64,000 nt of DNA, from contig NZ_CAKZIK010000014.1 of NCBI RefSeq assembly GCF_936933875.1, positions 1 through 64,000 on the forward strand. Direction: 5' to 3'. Shown here piece by piece: positions 52,004 through 61,505 of this stretch (the first letter of the stretch is position 1; the number at the start of each line of letters is the position of its first letter). The notes under the pieces are model-generated. The model was not told where the DNA came from. It ran no database searches and was given only the letters and a program-made list of their open reading frames with translations. This DNA is from an uncultured Chryseobacterium sp. (GTDB taxonomy: Bacteria; Bacteroidota; Bacteroidia; Flavobacteriales; Weeksellaceae). The position numbers were made by a program, and so were the translations under genes.

Positions 52004-53548
52004 CTATTTGGGTTCCATTATGCTGATTGGAATAATGCACTCTTCCAGTGATATTCCACCGTGTTGATACGTTTCTTTATAATAATTCACAAAGTGATTG
52101 TAATTTTTAGGATAAGCTAAAAATGTATTGTTCTTCGCAAAAATGTATTTCGAACTCAAATTTCCCTTCGGTAAGAAAAGTTTTTCAGGCTGCGTTACGG
52201 CCCAAACATCTTTGTCGTCGTACGTTAAACTTCTTCCGGTTTTGTAACGGATGTTCGTGGAAGTTTCTCGGTCTCCAACAACCTGACTCGGTTTTTTCAC
52301 GTAAATCGTTCCATGGTCGGTTGTAATGACCAGTTTAAATCCACTTTCCGAAGCCTGTTTAATAATCTTCATCAAAGAAGAGTTTTCAAACCAATTATAT
52401 GTTAAAGAACGGAAAGTTTTGTCATCGCGAATCAATTGGTCGATAATATGATTATCGGTTTTCGCGTGAGATAAAATATCGATAAAGTTGTACACAATCA
52501 CCAATAAATCATTGTTTTTATGCTGATTGAAATCATCCGAAATTTTTCTTTCGAAATCTGCATTCAAAATTTTCAGATATTTCATTGATTTTGATGAAAG
52601 TCCCAGACGCTTCATCTGGTCTTCCAGAAAATCTCTTTCGTGCTCGTTTTTGTTTCCTTCTTCATTATCATTAAACCAATATTGTGGGAATCTTTTTTCA
52701 ATTTCCGAAGGCATTAAACCTGCAAAAAATGAATTTCTCGCGTACTGCGTTGCCGTTGGTAAAATACTGAAGTAATAATCTTCTGAAGTTTTATTGTAAA
52801 ATCTCGTGAATAAAGGTTCGATGACTTTCCATTGGTCGTAACGAAGGTTATCAATCATTAGAAGCAAAACTTTTTGTTTCTCAACTTCAGTTTTTACTTT
52901 GTCTTTGAACAAAGTATGACTCATCATTGGTTTTTCATTGCTCTGCAACCATTCTTCGTAATTGTTCTCGATGAATTTTGCAAATTGAATGTTCGCCTCT
53001 TCCTTTTGAGACTGAAGCAAATCAGCGAATTCATTATCAAAAACGCGGTCGAACTTAATTTCCCAGTTCAGGATTTTCTTGTAATATTCTGCCCAATCCT
53101 GATAAGTTCTCAGGTAAGAAAGTTCCATCGAGAGATTACGAAACTCTTGCTGATATTCCAAAATGGTTTTTTGCTCTACCAAAATTTCTTCCTGAAGATT
53201 TTTCTTTAATGAAAGCAACACCTGATTCGGATTTACAGGCTTCAGAATATAATCTGAAATCTGGGAACCAATCGCCTGTTCCATAATATGTTCCTCCTCA
53301 TTTTTAGTCACCATCACAATTTTCAGGGTGCTGTCTTTCTCTTTAATCATCGGGATGGCTTCAATACCGGTAATTCCTGGCATATTTTCATCCAGCAAAG
53401 TCAGCTGAAATTTCTCATTGTCAATAAGTTCCAGTGCTTCGTTGACGTTATTAACGGGCGTTACGTTGTAGCCTTTGTTTTCAAGAAATACGATATGCGG
53501 TTTCAGTAAATCCACTTCATCATCTATCCATAAAATCTTTCCTGCCAT
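52004..53548 (-). CDS. porX: PorX: response regulator with PglZ domain (type IX secretion control)
   Basis: A 514-aa protein from the ATG at 53548. The N-terminal receiver has 'ILWIDDEVDLLK' and phospho-acceptor Asp53 ('LLDENMPG'). The C-terminal two thirds are a PglZ / alkaline-phosphatase-superfamily domain ('LLMIDNLRYDQW' and 'VITTDHGTIYVKK' hold the metal residues). PorX pairs with kinase PorY and controls type IX secretion and gliding genes in Bacteroidota. PorY is not in the window. The length and domain order match the known PorX. Confidence 0.92.
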   Translation of the reverse strand: MAGKILWIDDEVDLLKPHIVFLENKGYNVTPVNNVNEALELIDNEKFQLTLLDENMPGITGIEAIPMIKEKDSTLKIVMVTKNEEEHIMEQAIGSQISDYILKPVNPNQVLLSLKKNLQEEILVEQKTILEYQQEFRNLSMELSYLRTYQDWAEYYKKILNWEIKFDRVFDNEFADLLQSQKEEANIQFAKFIENNYEEWLQSNEKPMMSHTLFKDKVKTEVEKQKVLLLMIDNLRYDQWKVIEPLFTRFYNKTSEDYYFSILPTATQYARNSFFAGLMPSEIEKRFPQYWFNDNEEGNKNEHERDFLEDQMKRLGLSSKSMKYLKILNADFERKISDDFNQHKNNDLLVIVYNFIDILSHAKTDNHIIDQLIRDDKTFRSLTYNWFENSSLMKIIKQASESGFKLVITTDHGTIYVKKPSQVVGDRETSTNIRYKTGRSLTYDDKDVWAVTQPEKLFLPKGNLSSKYIFAKNNTFLAYPKNYNHFVNYYKETYQHGGISLEECIIPISIMEPK

Positions 53549-53686
53549 TATTCTTTTTTTGAATTTTAAATCCATCAAAAATACGACCAAAAGCTCTTAA
53601 AATTTGCCCAAAAATTGGTTGACAAAAGTTAAATATTAGTTAATCATTATTTTTACTTATCCTCATTCTAACAACTCAATTTTCCC

Positions 53687-53694
53687 TAAATTTG
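53687..53694 (+). promoter_or_regulatory. -7 box TAAATTTG
   Basis: A perfect TAnnTTTG 30 bases before the HD gene start, in the divergent region with porX. No -33 TTG at the normal distance. Confidence 0.5.
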
Positions 53695-53724
53695 TAGCTT
53701 ATTGCTTATCACTTTACACTAATA

Positions 53725-54936
53725 ATGCAGAACAAACTGAAAATTATCAATGACCCGGTTCACGGATTTATCAAAATACCTTACGAAATCTTATTTGATG
53801 TAATTGAGCATCCCTATTTTCAGCGTTTGCGCAGAATTTCACAGACCGGACTTTTAAATTTAATTTTTCCTGGAGCGACACATACGAGATTTCATCATGC
53901 TTTAGGTGCGATGCATTTGATGTTTACAGCTTTGGAAACTTTAAAACTGAAAGGTGTAGAAATTTCCAGGGAGGAAGAAAAAGCGGCAACTTTAGCGATT
54001 TTGATGCACGATATTGGTCATGGTCCTTTTTCGCACGCTTTGGAAAATATGTTGATGGAAGATTGGCATCATGAAAAGCTTTCATTGTTGTTAATGAATG
54101 ACCTGAACAGAGAATTGGATGGTGAACTGACGATGGCAATAGAAATGTTTCAAGGGAAATATCATCGGAAGTTTTTCAATCAGTTGATTTCTTCTCAACT
54201 AGATGTGGACCGTTTGGATTATTTGAAACGCGACAGTTTCTACACCGGGGTTTCCGAAGGTAATGTCAATACGCAAAGGATTATTTCGATGATGAATGTT
54301 ACAGATGATCAACTTGTAATTGATGCGAAAGGAATTTATTCCATTGAAAATTTTTTAACGGCGAGAATGTTCATGTATTGGCAAGTTTATTACCATAAAA
54401 CTTCGGCTTTGGCAGAGCATCTTTTGGTGAAAATTTTGGACCGCGCAAAAACTTTAGTTTCGGAAGGAAAAGAACTGAAAGCTTCAGATAATTTAAAATA
54501 TTTCCTCGAAAAAAATAAGTTCGTTCGTGCCACAAAAGAAGATATCCAAAGATTTACAGAGTTGGATGATAACGATATAATTCAGGCGATGAAATTTTGG
54601 ACAAAAAGTGATGATTTTATCCTTTCTTATCTGTGTAAATGTGTTATTCAAAGGAATTTTCCGAAGACAATGATTTCTTCAAAACCTTTCGAAAAAGATT
54701 TTGTTGAAGATAAAATTGCCAAAACAAACGCTTTCTTCAATATTGAAAATGGAGCGGAACTCGTGGATGAAATTTCAAGAACGCTGCTTCCGTACAATAC
54801 CGAAAAACAGCCGATTCATCTTCTTCCCAAAAATGGTGAAAAATTCAGATTGGAAAATTCTGAAAATCAAATACTTTCTGCGTTTATCAATCAGCCTAAT
54901 ACAAAATATATTCTGTCTTTTCCAAGAGAGATTTAA
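53725..54936 (+). CDS. HD-domain protein, dNTPase/SAMHD1-like
   Basis: A 403-aa protein. 'VHGFIKIPYEILFDVIEHPYFQRLRRISQTGLLNLIFPGATHTRFHHALGAMHL' and 'LAILMHDIGHGPFSHALE' give the HD set, and 'QLDVDRLDYLKRDSFYTG' the distal Asp. This matches the YpgQ/COG1078 branch related to SAMHD1 triphosphohydrolases, which hydrolyse dNTPs in some cases. Together with nrdAB it touches dNTP balance, though the two loci are 40 kb apart. Monocistronic or joined with the next lipoprotein gene. Confidence 0.88.
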   Translation: MQNKLKIINDPVHGFIKIPYEILFDVIEHPYFQRLRRISQTGLLNLIFPGATHTRFHHALGAMHLMFTALETLKLKGVEISREEEKAATLAILMHDIGHGPFSHALENMLMEDWHHEKLSLLLMNDLNRELDGELTMAIEMFQGKYHRKFFNQLISSQLDVDRLDYLKRDSFYTGVSEGNVNTQRIISMMNVTDDQLVIDAKGIYSIENFLTARMFMYWQVYYHKTSALAEHLLVKILDRAKTLVSEGKELKASDNLKYFLEKNKFVRATKEDIQRFTELDDNDIIQAMKFWTKSDDFILSYLCKCVIQRNFPKTMISSKPFEKDFVEDKIAKTNAFFNIENGAELVDEISRTLLPYNTEKQPIHLLPKNGEKFRLENSENQILSAFINQPNTKYILSFPREI

Positions 54937-54986
54937 TTAGAGCCGAATCGGTTCAGTTTTTGCCGTTACTTTCAAAATTTGAAGTA

Positions 54987-55661
54987 ATGAGAAAAGTTCT
55001 GTTGGTTCTGAGTGGTCTTTTTGTCATTTCCTGCATAAAGCAAAATTCTTCACAAAACACCTTCAAACAAGCTGTCAAAAAGGATTCCGTAGCGGTTAAA
55101 ACACATAAAATTTCTGATAGTCCGACTATAGAGAATAAATCAGAAATAAAAATTGTTGAGGAAGAAAAGGGAGATCGAGAAATAAACCCAGAAGAAAGTC
55201 AAGACAAAAATACCGGCGAAGCCGATGCAGCTTTTCAGTGGAAAGCCAATCAAAAATTGGAAAAATTACTCAAACACTTTGGCAAAAATATTCCCGGGTA
55301 TTATGGCGGAGCTTTTATCAACGATTCCGGTGACCTGGAAATAAATTTATTTGGAGATACGGCTAAAGGAAAAAGGGAAATTATTAAGATTATTGGCAGT
55401 GAAAACGTGCATTTCCACACGCAAAAATATTCTTATAATGAGCTCAATAAATTAATGACTTTCCTGAACGATTTTGCTCAGAATCCCGCAAATAAAAACT
55501 ATGCGAAAAACATGTCTTTTTGGTGGGTGATGGAAAAAGAAGGATACATTCAAATGGGTTTGTTGGACAATAGTCCGGAAAAAATAAAGGAATTCAAAGC
55601 ACACATTCATAATTCCCCCGCTATTAAATTTGTGAAATCAAGCGGAATTATATTGCAGTAA
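54987..55661 (+). CDS. Hypothetical lipoprotein
   Basis: A 224-aa protein from the ATG at 54987; a TTG at 54960 is weaker. Lipobox 'FVISC' near residue 15 predicts lipidation. A charged linker follows ('[28 protein letters not shown]'), then a compact domain with '[31 protein letters not shown]'. The latter looks like a small alpha/beta domain. No named family. Between the HD gene and lpxD on the same strand. Confidence 0.6.
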   Translation: MRKVLLVLSGLFVISCIKQNSSQNTFKQAVKKDSVAVKTHKISDSPTIENKSEIKIVEEEKGDREINPEESQDKNTGEADAAFQWKANQKLEKLLKHFGKNIPGYYGGAFINDSGDLEINLFGDTAKGKREIIKIIGSENVHFHTQKYSYNELNKLMTFLNDFAQNPANKNYAKNMSFWWVMEKEGYIQMGLLDNSPEKIKEFKAHIHNSPAIKFVKSSGIILQ

Positions 55662-55701
55662 AAACACACGTTTTTAGGCGTTTAAAATTCTTAAAATTAC
55701 G

Positions 55702-55729
55702 TTGTGTAAACCATATTTTCTTATCTTTG
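55702..55729 (+). promoter_or_regulatory. lpxD promoter: TTG, 17 bases, TATCTTTG
   Basis: TTG at 55702-55704 and perfect -7 box TATCTTTG at 55722-55729. The ATG of lpxD follows only 6 bases later, so the message is probably leaderless or nearly so. Confidence 0.65.
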
Positions 55730-55735
55730 CAGGAT

Positions 55736-56767
55736 ATGGAATTTACAGCATCTCAGATTGCAGGTTTTATTAACGGACGTATCATTGGCGACGAAAACGC
55801 CTTGATTACGGGCGTTTCTCCAATTGAAAGTGGTGAACAAGGACATCTTTCTTTCGTAGCCCAGGAAAAATTTGCACCATTTATCGATTCTTCGAAATGT
55901 TCTGTTCTGATTGTTTCCGAAAAACTTTTAACCGACAAAACCTTTAATGCAACCATTATCGCTGTGGAAGATGCATACCTTTCTTTTCAGGTTCTGATGA
56001 ATCTTTATCAGCAAATGAGAGGAAAAAAATCCGGAATTGAAGAAGGTTCTTTCTTCCACGAGAGTTCTCTAATCGGTGAAGATGTTTACGTGGGAGCATT
56101 TTCTTACGTCTCGGAAAAGTCTAAAATCGGCGACGGTTCTCAAATTTTCCCGCAGGTTTTCATTGGTAAAAATGTGAAAATAGGTAAGAATTGTATCATT
56201 TACAGTGGCGCAAGAATTTATGATTTCTGTGTTTTAGGAGACAACTGTATCATCCATTCCAACACCGTTATCGGTTCAGACGGTTTCGGCTTTCAGCCAA
56301 CGAAAGACGGTTTCCAAAAAATTCCACAATTAGGAAATGTAGTTTTGGAAGACGATGTTGAAATTGGCTCGAACTGTTCAATAGACAGGGGAACTATAGG
56401 TTCTACCATCATTGGAAAAGGAACCAAAATCGATAATTTGATTCAAATTGCACATAATGTAAAAATCGGTCAGAACAACGTTATTGCTGCTCAAGCCGGA
56501 ATTGCAGGTTCTACCGTAATTGGCGACTGGAACCAAATTGGAGGTCAGGTTGGAATTGTAGGACACATCATTATCGGAAATCAAGTGAAAATCCAGGCTC
56601 AAAGTGGTGTGAATTCAAGCACTAAAGACGGCGAAATTTTGTATGGTTCTCCTGCGATTGCTGCAAGCGATTATCGTAGAAATTACGTTCATTTCCGCAA
56701 CCTTACTGACATCGTAAAACGGATAGACCAACTAGAAAATAACTCAAAAGAAAACACTGATGAGTGA
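55736..56767 (+). CDS. lpxD: UDP-3-O-(3-hydroxyacyl)glucosamine N-acyltransferase
   Basis: A 343-aa left-handed beta-helix acyltransferase. The N-terminal uridine-binding domain ('[50 protein letters not shown]') precedes many hexapeptide repeats; '[15 protein letters not shown]' holds the catalytic His and '[22 protein letters not shown]' the acyl site. It adds the N-linked acyl chain in lipid A synthesis. It overlaps lpxC by 8 bases. A second homologue lies at 59624. Confidence 0.94.
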   Translation: MEFTASQIAGFINGRIIGDENALITGVSPIESGEQGHLSFVAQEKFAPFIDSSKCSVLIVSEKLLTDKTFNATIIAVEDAYLSFQVLMNLYQQMRGKKSGIEEGSFFHESSLIGEDVYVGAFSYVSEKSKIGDGSQIFPQVFIGKNVKIGKNCIIYSGARIYDFCVLGDNCIIHSNTVIGSDGFGFQPTKDGFQKIPQLGNVVLEDDVEIGSNCSIDRGTIGSTIIGKGTKIDNLIQIAHNVKIGQNNVIAAQAGIAGSTVIGDWNQIGGQVGIVGHIIIGNQVKIQAQSGVNSSTKDGEILYGSPAIAASDYRRNYVHFRNLTDIVKRIDQLENNSKENTDE

Positions 56768-58157
56768 TAAACAAAAAACACTTAAAGAAGAAGTATCGCT
56801 TTCGGGAATTGGACTTCACACTGGAAGAGAAGTTAATCTTACCATTAAACCGGCAAAAGAAAATACAGGTTTTGTTTTCGTAAGAACCGATTTGGAAGGT
56901 CATCCGCAAGTGGAAGCCGACGTAAATTACGTTACTACAACCGAACGCGGAACCACCCTTGAAAAATTGGGCGTAAGAATTCACACTTGCGAACATTTAC
57001 TTGCAGCGTTGGTTGGATGTGATATTGATAACGCAATTTTGGAAATGAATTCTGCAGAACCACCAATTTTGGACGGTTCTTCTAAATTTTTCGTTGAAGC
57101 CATTGAAAAAGCAGGTGTTGAAGAACAGCTGCAACCTCGAGAATATTTAGTGATAAAAGAAGTGATGAATTTCGTTGACCCTGCAACAGGTTCAGAAATT
57201 ACCATTATTCCTTCTGAAAACTACGAAATTACAACCATGGTAGATTTTGGGACCAAAGTTTTGGGAACTCAAAATGCTACTTTAAAAGATATTACCGAAT
57301 TTAAAGAAGAAATTTCTTCAGCAAGAACATTCAGTTTCCTTCATGAGCTGGAAATGCTTTTGGATGCAGGTTTAATTAAAGGTGGAGATATTTCGAACGC
57401 CATCGTTTATGTGGACAAAGAATTAACTCCTGAAACAGCGGATAAACTCAAAAAAGCTTTCGGTAAAGATGATGTAACCATCCTGCCAAACGGAATTTTA
57501 GATAACCTTACTTTAAATTATCCAAATGAAGCCGCCCGTCACAAATTGCTTGATATTATTGGTGATTTGGCTTTAACAGGCGTAAAAATTAAAGGGAAAG
57601 TTATTGCCAACAAACCGGGACATTTTGTGAACACCCAGTTTGCAAAAAAACTTAACCGTCAGTGGAAACTTCAGAAAAAGAAAAACGTTCCGGATTTCGA
57701 TTTAACCAAAGAACCGGTGTTCGATATCAACGGCATCATGAAATTGCTGCCACACAGACCACCATTCTTATTAATTGATAAGATTTTAGAACTTTCTGAC
57801 TCTCATGTGGTTGGATTGAAAAATGTTTCGATGAACGAACCTTTTTTTGTTGGACATTTCCCTAAAGAACCGGTAATGCCGGGAGTTTTACAAATTGAAG
57901 CAATGGCTCAAACCGGAGGAATTTTAGTTCTGGCGAACGTTCCTGATCCGGAAAATTATTCTACCTATTTCGTGAAAATCGATAATGTGAAATTCAAGAA
58001 AAAAGTAGTTCCGGGTGATACATTAATTTTCAAAATTGAATTAATGGAACCTATCCGAAGAGGAATTGTTCACATGCAGGGTTACGGTTATGTTGGAGAC
58101 AGCGTTGTGGTAGAAGCAGAATTAATGGCACAGGTTGCGAAAACAAAAGTTGACTGA
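56760..58157 (+). CDS. lpxC/fabZ: LpxC-FabZ fusion: UDP-acyl-GlcNAc deacetylase / hydroxyacyl-ACP dehydratase
   Basis: A 465-aa fusion typical of Bacteroidota. LpxC (about 1-300) has the zinc motif '[10 protein letters not shown]' and the distal '[14 protein letters not shown]'. FabZ (about 320-465) has '[20 protein letters not shown]' and '[26 protein letters not shown]' with the catalytic His and Glu. One protein thus commits UDP-acyl-GlcNAc to lipid A and dehydrates hydroxyacyl-ACP for fatty acids, linking the competing pathways. Between lpxD and lpxA with overlaps on both sides. Confidence 0.96.
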   Translation: MSDKQKTLKEEVSLSGIGLHTGREVNLTIKPAKENTGFVFVRTDLEGHPQVEADVNYVTTTERGTTLEKLGVRIHTCEHLLAALVGCDIDNAILEMNSAEPPILDGSSKFFVEAIEKAGVEEQLQPREYLVIKEVMNFVDPATGSEITIIPSENYEITTMVDFGTKVLGTQNATLKDITEFKEEISSARTFSFLHELEMLLDAGLIKGGDISNAIVYVDKELTPETADKLKKAFGKDDVTILPNGILDNLTLNYPNEAARHKLLDIIGDLALTGVKIKGKVIANKPGHFVNTQFAKKLNRQWKLQKKKNVPDFDLTKEPVFDINGIMKLLPHRPPFLLIDKILELSDSHVVGLKNVSMNEPFFVGHFPKEPVMPGVLQIEAMAQTGGILVLANVPDPENYSTYFVKIDNVKFKKKVVPGDTLIFKIELMEPIRRGIVHMQGYGYVGDSVVVEAELMAQVAKTKVD

Positions 58158-58945
58158 TGATACACCAATTAGCTGCTGTTGACAAAAGAGCAAAAATCAA
58201 AAAAAATGTCATCGTAGAACCTTTTACGACGATTGCAGGAGACGTAGAAATTGGTGAAGGAACCTGGATTGGTCCGAATGTTACCATTATGGACGGTGCG
58301 AGAATCGGTAAAAACTGCCGAATTTTTCCGGGAACTGTAATTTCTGCTATTCCTCAGGATTTGAAATTCGACGGAGAAGATACTCAGGTGATTATTGGCG
58401 ACGGTACTACGATTAGAGAATGCGTGACGATTAACCGCGGTACCAAAGCTTTAGGTTATACCAAAATCGGGAAAGACTGTCTCATTATGGCAACTTCTCA
58501 CATCGCACACGATTGCGTTATTGGAAACAATGTTATCATCGTGAACGGTTGTGGAATTGCAGGTCACGTAGAGATTGGCGACCACACTGTAATGGGAGGA
58601 CTTTCTGCAGTGCATCAGTTTGGAAAAATCGGAAGACACGTGATGATTTCCGGAGGAACTTTGGTGAGAAAAGATATTCCGCCTTACGTAAAAGTGGCGA
58701 GAGAACCGATGTCTTATGCCGGAATTAATTCTGTAGGTTTAAGAAGAAGAGGTTTTACGAACGAAAAGATTTTCGAAATTCAAAAAATTTACCGTCAGAT
58801 TTTCCAGATGAAAATGAACGTTACACAAGCAATGGGCGTTATAGAAAAAGAAATGCTTCCAACGGCTGAACGCGACGAAATTTTGGAATTCATCAAAAAT
58901 TCTCCTCGAGGAATTGTAAAAGGCTACGGAACGGGTAAAGAATAA
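58157..58945 (+). CDS. lpxA: UDP-N-acetylglucosamine O-acyltransferase
   Basis: A 262-aa hexapeptide enzyme. 'HQLAAVDKRAKIKKNVIVEPFTTIAGDVEIGEGTWIGPNVTIMDGARIGKNCRIFPGTVISAIPQDLKFDGEDTQ' is classic LpxA; 'MATSHIAHDCVIGNN' holds the catalytic His. A C-terminal helical segment ('LRRRGFTNEKIFEIQKIYRQIFQ') packs the trimer. It performs the first lipid A step. Stop and start with lpxC overlap by one base (TGATG). Confidence 0.95.
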   Translation: MIHQLAAVDKRAKIKKNVIVEPFTTIAGDVEIGEGTWIGPNVTIMDGARIGKNCRIFPGTVISAIPQDLKFDGEDTQVIIGDGTTIRECVTINRGTKALGYTKIGKDCLIMATSHIAHDCVIGNNVIIVNGCGIAGHVEIGDHTVMGGLSAVHQFGKIGRHVMISGGTLVRKDIPPYVKVAREPMSYAGINSVGLRRRGFTNEKIFEIQKIYRQIFQMKMNVTQAMGVIEKEMLPTAERDEILEFIKNSPRGIVKGYGTGKE

Positions 58946-58947
58946 TT

Positions 58948-58982
58948 ATTCAAAATTCAAAATTCAAAATTCAAAATTCAAA
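58948..58982. repeat. Heptamer tandem repeat ATTCAAA x5
   Basis: Five exact ATTCAAA units between lpxA and efp, ending 14 bases before the efp ATG. Copy-number change would alter the efp leader. Confidence 0.9.
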
Positions 58983-58995
58983 ATTTTTATAATAA

Positions 58996-59559
58996 ATGGC
59001 AACAAGTAACGATATCAGAAAAGGATTATGTATTGAGTACAGCAACGATATCTACAAAGTAATTGAGTTTCTTCACGTGAAGCCCGGAAAAGGTCCTGCT
59101 TTTGTAAGAACAAAACTGAAATCAGTAACCAACGGAAAAGTAATCGACAATACTTTTTCAGCAGGTCATAAAATTGATGAGGTAAAAGTAATCACCAGAA
59201 AATTCCAGTATCTTTATGATGATGAAAACGGTTTCCATTTCATGAATAACGACGATTTCTCTCAGTTGTATATCAACAAAGAAATGATTGAAAATGCGCA
59301 GTTTATGAAAGCAGGAGAAGAAGTAACCATCATTTTGAAGGAAGCTGACGAAACTCCACTTTCTGCGGAAATTCCACCTTCAGTTTATCTTGATGTCATT
59401 GAAGCAGACCCGGGTGTAAAAGGAAACACAGCAACTAATGCTCTTAAAAATGCTATCGTTGAAACCGGAGCAAGAGTAATGGTTCCATTGTTCATTGAAC
59501 CAGGAGACAAAATTAAAGTAAACACCGAAGACGGTTCTTACTTGGAAAGAGTAAAATAA
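58996..59559 (+). CDS. efp: Elongation factor P
   Basis: A 187-aa protein with the three beta-barrel domains of EF-P. The tip loop 'LHVKPGKGPAFVRTKLKS' carries the Lys normally modified in the P site. 'EADPGVKGNTATNALKNAIVETGARVMVPLFIEPGDKIKVNTEDGSYLERV' is the conserved C-terminal domain. EF-P relieves ribosome stalling at prolines. It sits inside the lipid A block. Confidence 0.95.
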   Translation: MATSNDIRKGLCIEYSNDIYKVIEFLHVKPGKGPAFVRTKLKSVTNGKVIDNTFSAGHKIDEVKVITRKFQYLYDDENGFHFMNNDDFSQLYINKEMIENAQFMKAGEEVTIILKEADETPLSAEIPPSVYLDVIEADPGVKGNTATNALKNAIVETGARVMVPLFIEPGDKIKVNTEDGSYLERVK

Positions 59560-59623
59560 AATAAGCTGGAAGAGGGAAGATGGAAGTTAGAAGTTCTCCC
59601 TTTTCTGCATATTTCTTAAAATT

Positions 59624-60526
59624 ATGCAGTTTCAAAATCCGCAGACTTTAAAATCGATTGCAGAACTCATCGGAGCCAAAATGATTGGTGACGAAAATTT
59701 TCCTGTTTTGGGAACCAACGAAATTCACATGGTTCAGAATGGGGAAATTGTTTTTGTAAACCACCCGAAATATTACGACAAAGCCCTTAATTCTCCGGCA
59801 ACTATTATTCTTATTGATAAAGAAGTGGAAGCTCCGGAAGGAAAAGCGCTTTTGGTTTCGCACGACCCTTTTAGGGATTTCAATAAAATCAACACTCATT
59901 TTACAAGGATTTATAATTTTTCTGAAGAACTTCACGATGTTGAAATTGGTGAAGGAACGAAAGTTCATTCTTCAGCTGTGATTGGAAACAATGTGAAGAT
60001 TGGTGAAAATTGCATGATCTTCCCGAATGTTGTCATTGGTGACAGAACTGAAATTGGCGATAATGTTATCATACAGAGCAATACCGTTTTGGGAGGCGAC
60101 GCTTTCTATTACAGAAAACTCAATGGAAACTTCGACAGATTAATTTCAGTTGGAAATGTTGTGATTGAAAACAATGTAGAAATCGGGAACGGTTGTACGA
60201 TTGACCGTGGCGTTACGGCTTCAACCATTATTGGAGAAGGTTCTGTTTTGGATAATCAAATCCAAATTGGCCATGATACGGTGATTGGAAAAAAGTGTCT
60301 TATTGCTTCCCAGTGTGGAATTGCAGGTTGTTGCGTTATTGAAGATGAAGTAACAATTTGGGGACAGGTTGGAATGGCTTCCGGAGTCCGTGTTGAAAGC
60401 GGAACTGTTCTTCTAGGAAAAACCGGCGTCAACAAAGATTTGAAAAAAGGAACTTATTTCGGTCCTTTGGCTGAAGAATTTAAGGATTATCTTAAAAAAG
60501 AGGTGAAACTCAAAAACTTGAAATAG
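59624..60526 (+). CDS. Second LpxD-like acyltransferase
   Basis: A 300-aa LpxD paralogue. The N domain ('SIAELIGAKMIGDENFPVLGTNEIHMVQNGEIVFVNHPKYYDKAL') and hexapeptide repeats match LpxD, and the catalytic His is kept in 'NQIQIGHDTVIGKKC'. The acyl-site segment differs ('DAFYYRKLNGNFDRLI' in place of '[16 protein letters not shown]'), so another acyl chain or acceptor is likely. It is shorter than LpxD at 55736 (300 versus 343 aa). Such paralogues next to lpx genes are seen in Bacteroidota. Confidence 0.85.
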   Translation: MQFQNPQTLKSIAELIGAKMIGDENFPVLGTNEIHMVQNGEIVFVNHPKYYDKALNSPATIILIDKEVEAPEGKALLVSHDPFRDFNKINTHFTRIYNFSEELHDVEIGEGTKVHSSAVIGNNVKIGENCMIFPNVVIGDRTEIGDNVIIQSNTVLGGDAFYYRKLNGNFDRLISVGNVVIENNVEIGNGCTIDRGVTASTIIGEGSVLDNQIQIGHDTVIGKKCLIASQCGIAGCCVIEDEVTIWGQVGMASGVRVESGTVLLGKTGVNKDLKKGTYFGPLAEEFKDYLKKEVKLKNLK

Positions 60527-60551
60527 ATTTTCAGTTCAGGTTTTTATTAAG

Positions 60552-60559
60552 TATTTTTG
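60552..60559 (+). promoter_or_regulatory. sucD -7 box TATTTTTG
   Basis: A perfect TAnnTTTG, 54 bases before the sucD ATG. No good -33 element at the expected distance. Confidence 0.5.
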
Positions 60560-60613
60560 TAAATAATTAATCTAATAAATAAAATTCCGAAAGGAAAATA
60601 AACAAAAAAAAAC

Positions 60614-61486
60614 ATGTCAGTATTAGTAAACAAAGATTCAAAAGTAATTGTACAGGGATTTACCGGTAACGAAGGAACATTCCACGCAGAACAGATGATT
60701 GAATACGGAACCAACGTTGTAGGTGGTGTAACTCCTGGAAAAGGAGGTTCAGAACACCTTGGAAAGCCTGTTTTCAACACTGTTGCAGAAGCTGTGGAAA
60801 AAGCGGGAGCTAATGTTTCTATTATTTTCGTACCACCTGCGTTTGCTGCTGATGCCATCATGGAAGCTTCAGAAGCCGGAATTAAGGTAATCGTTTGTAT
60901 TACGGAAGGTATTCCTGTTGCAGACATGGTAAAAGTAAAATCTTATATCGCAGACAGAGATTGCAGATTAATCGGTCCAAACTGTCCTGGAATTATCACT
61001 TCTGATGAAGCGAAAATCGGAATTATGCCAGGTTTTGTTTTCAAAAAAGGGAGAGTAGGTATTGTATCAAAATCAGGAACTTTAACATATGAAGCTGCAG
61101 ATCAGGTTGTAAGAGCTGGTTACGGAGTTTCTACTGCAATTGGTATTGGTGGTGACCCAATTATCGGAACTACTACAAAAGAAGCTTTAGAATTGTTCCT
61201 TAACGACCCGGAAACAGATGCTGTTGTAATGATTGGAGAAATTGGAGGTTCTTTGGAAGCTGAAGCTGCAAGATTCTACAAAGAAAGCGGTTCTACAAAA
61301 CCAGTTGTAGGATTTATCGCTGGGCAAACTGCACCAAAAGGTAGAACAATGGGACACGCCGGAGCTATCGTTGGTGGAGCAGAAGATACAGCACAGGCAA
61401 AAATGGCCATCATGAGAGAAAACGGAATTAACGTTGTAGATTCTCCAGCTGATATCGGCGAAACTGTTGCTAAAGTTTTAGGATAA
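60614..61486 (+). CDS. sucD: Succinate--CoA ligase, alpha subunit
   Basis: A 290-aa enzyme. '[35 protein letters not shown]' binds CoA and '[13 protein letters not shown]' has the phospho-His. The beta subunit gene sucC is not adjacent, as is common in Flavobacteriia. It converts succinyl-CoA to succinate with formation of ATP or GTP in the TCA cycle. Confidence 0.95.
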   Translation: MSVLVNKDSKVIVQGFTGNEGTFHAEQMIEYGTNVVGGVTPGKGGSEHLGKPVFNTVAEAVEKAGANVSIIFVPPAFAADAIMEASEAGIKVIVCITEGIPVADMVKVKSYIADRDCRLIGPNCPGIITSDEAKIGIMPGFVFKKGRVGIVSKSGTLTYEAADQVVRAGYGVSTAIGIGGDPIIGTTTKEALELFLNDPETDAVVMIGEIGGSLEAEAARFYKESGSTKPVVGFIAGQTAPKGRTMGHAGAIVGGAEDTAQAKMAIMRENGINVVDSPADIGETVAKVLG

Positions 61487-61505
61487 ACAAATCAAAACAC
61501 AGAAT

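Noticed and set aside
51150..52040. Longer N terminus for exonuclease III starting at 52040
   Set aside because: The extra 44 codons run through the perfect porX terminator hairpin; the conserved KIISYNVNG start fits the ATG at 51908.
52004..53590. PorX as a phage-defence PglZ protein
   Set aside because: The receiver domain plus PglZ layout and length are those of the type IX secretion regulator, and no BREX genes are nearby.
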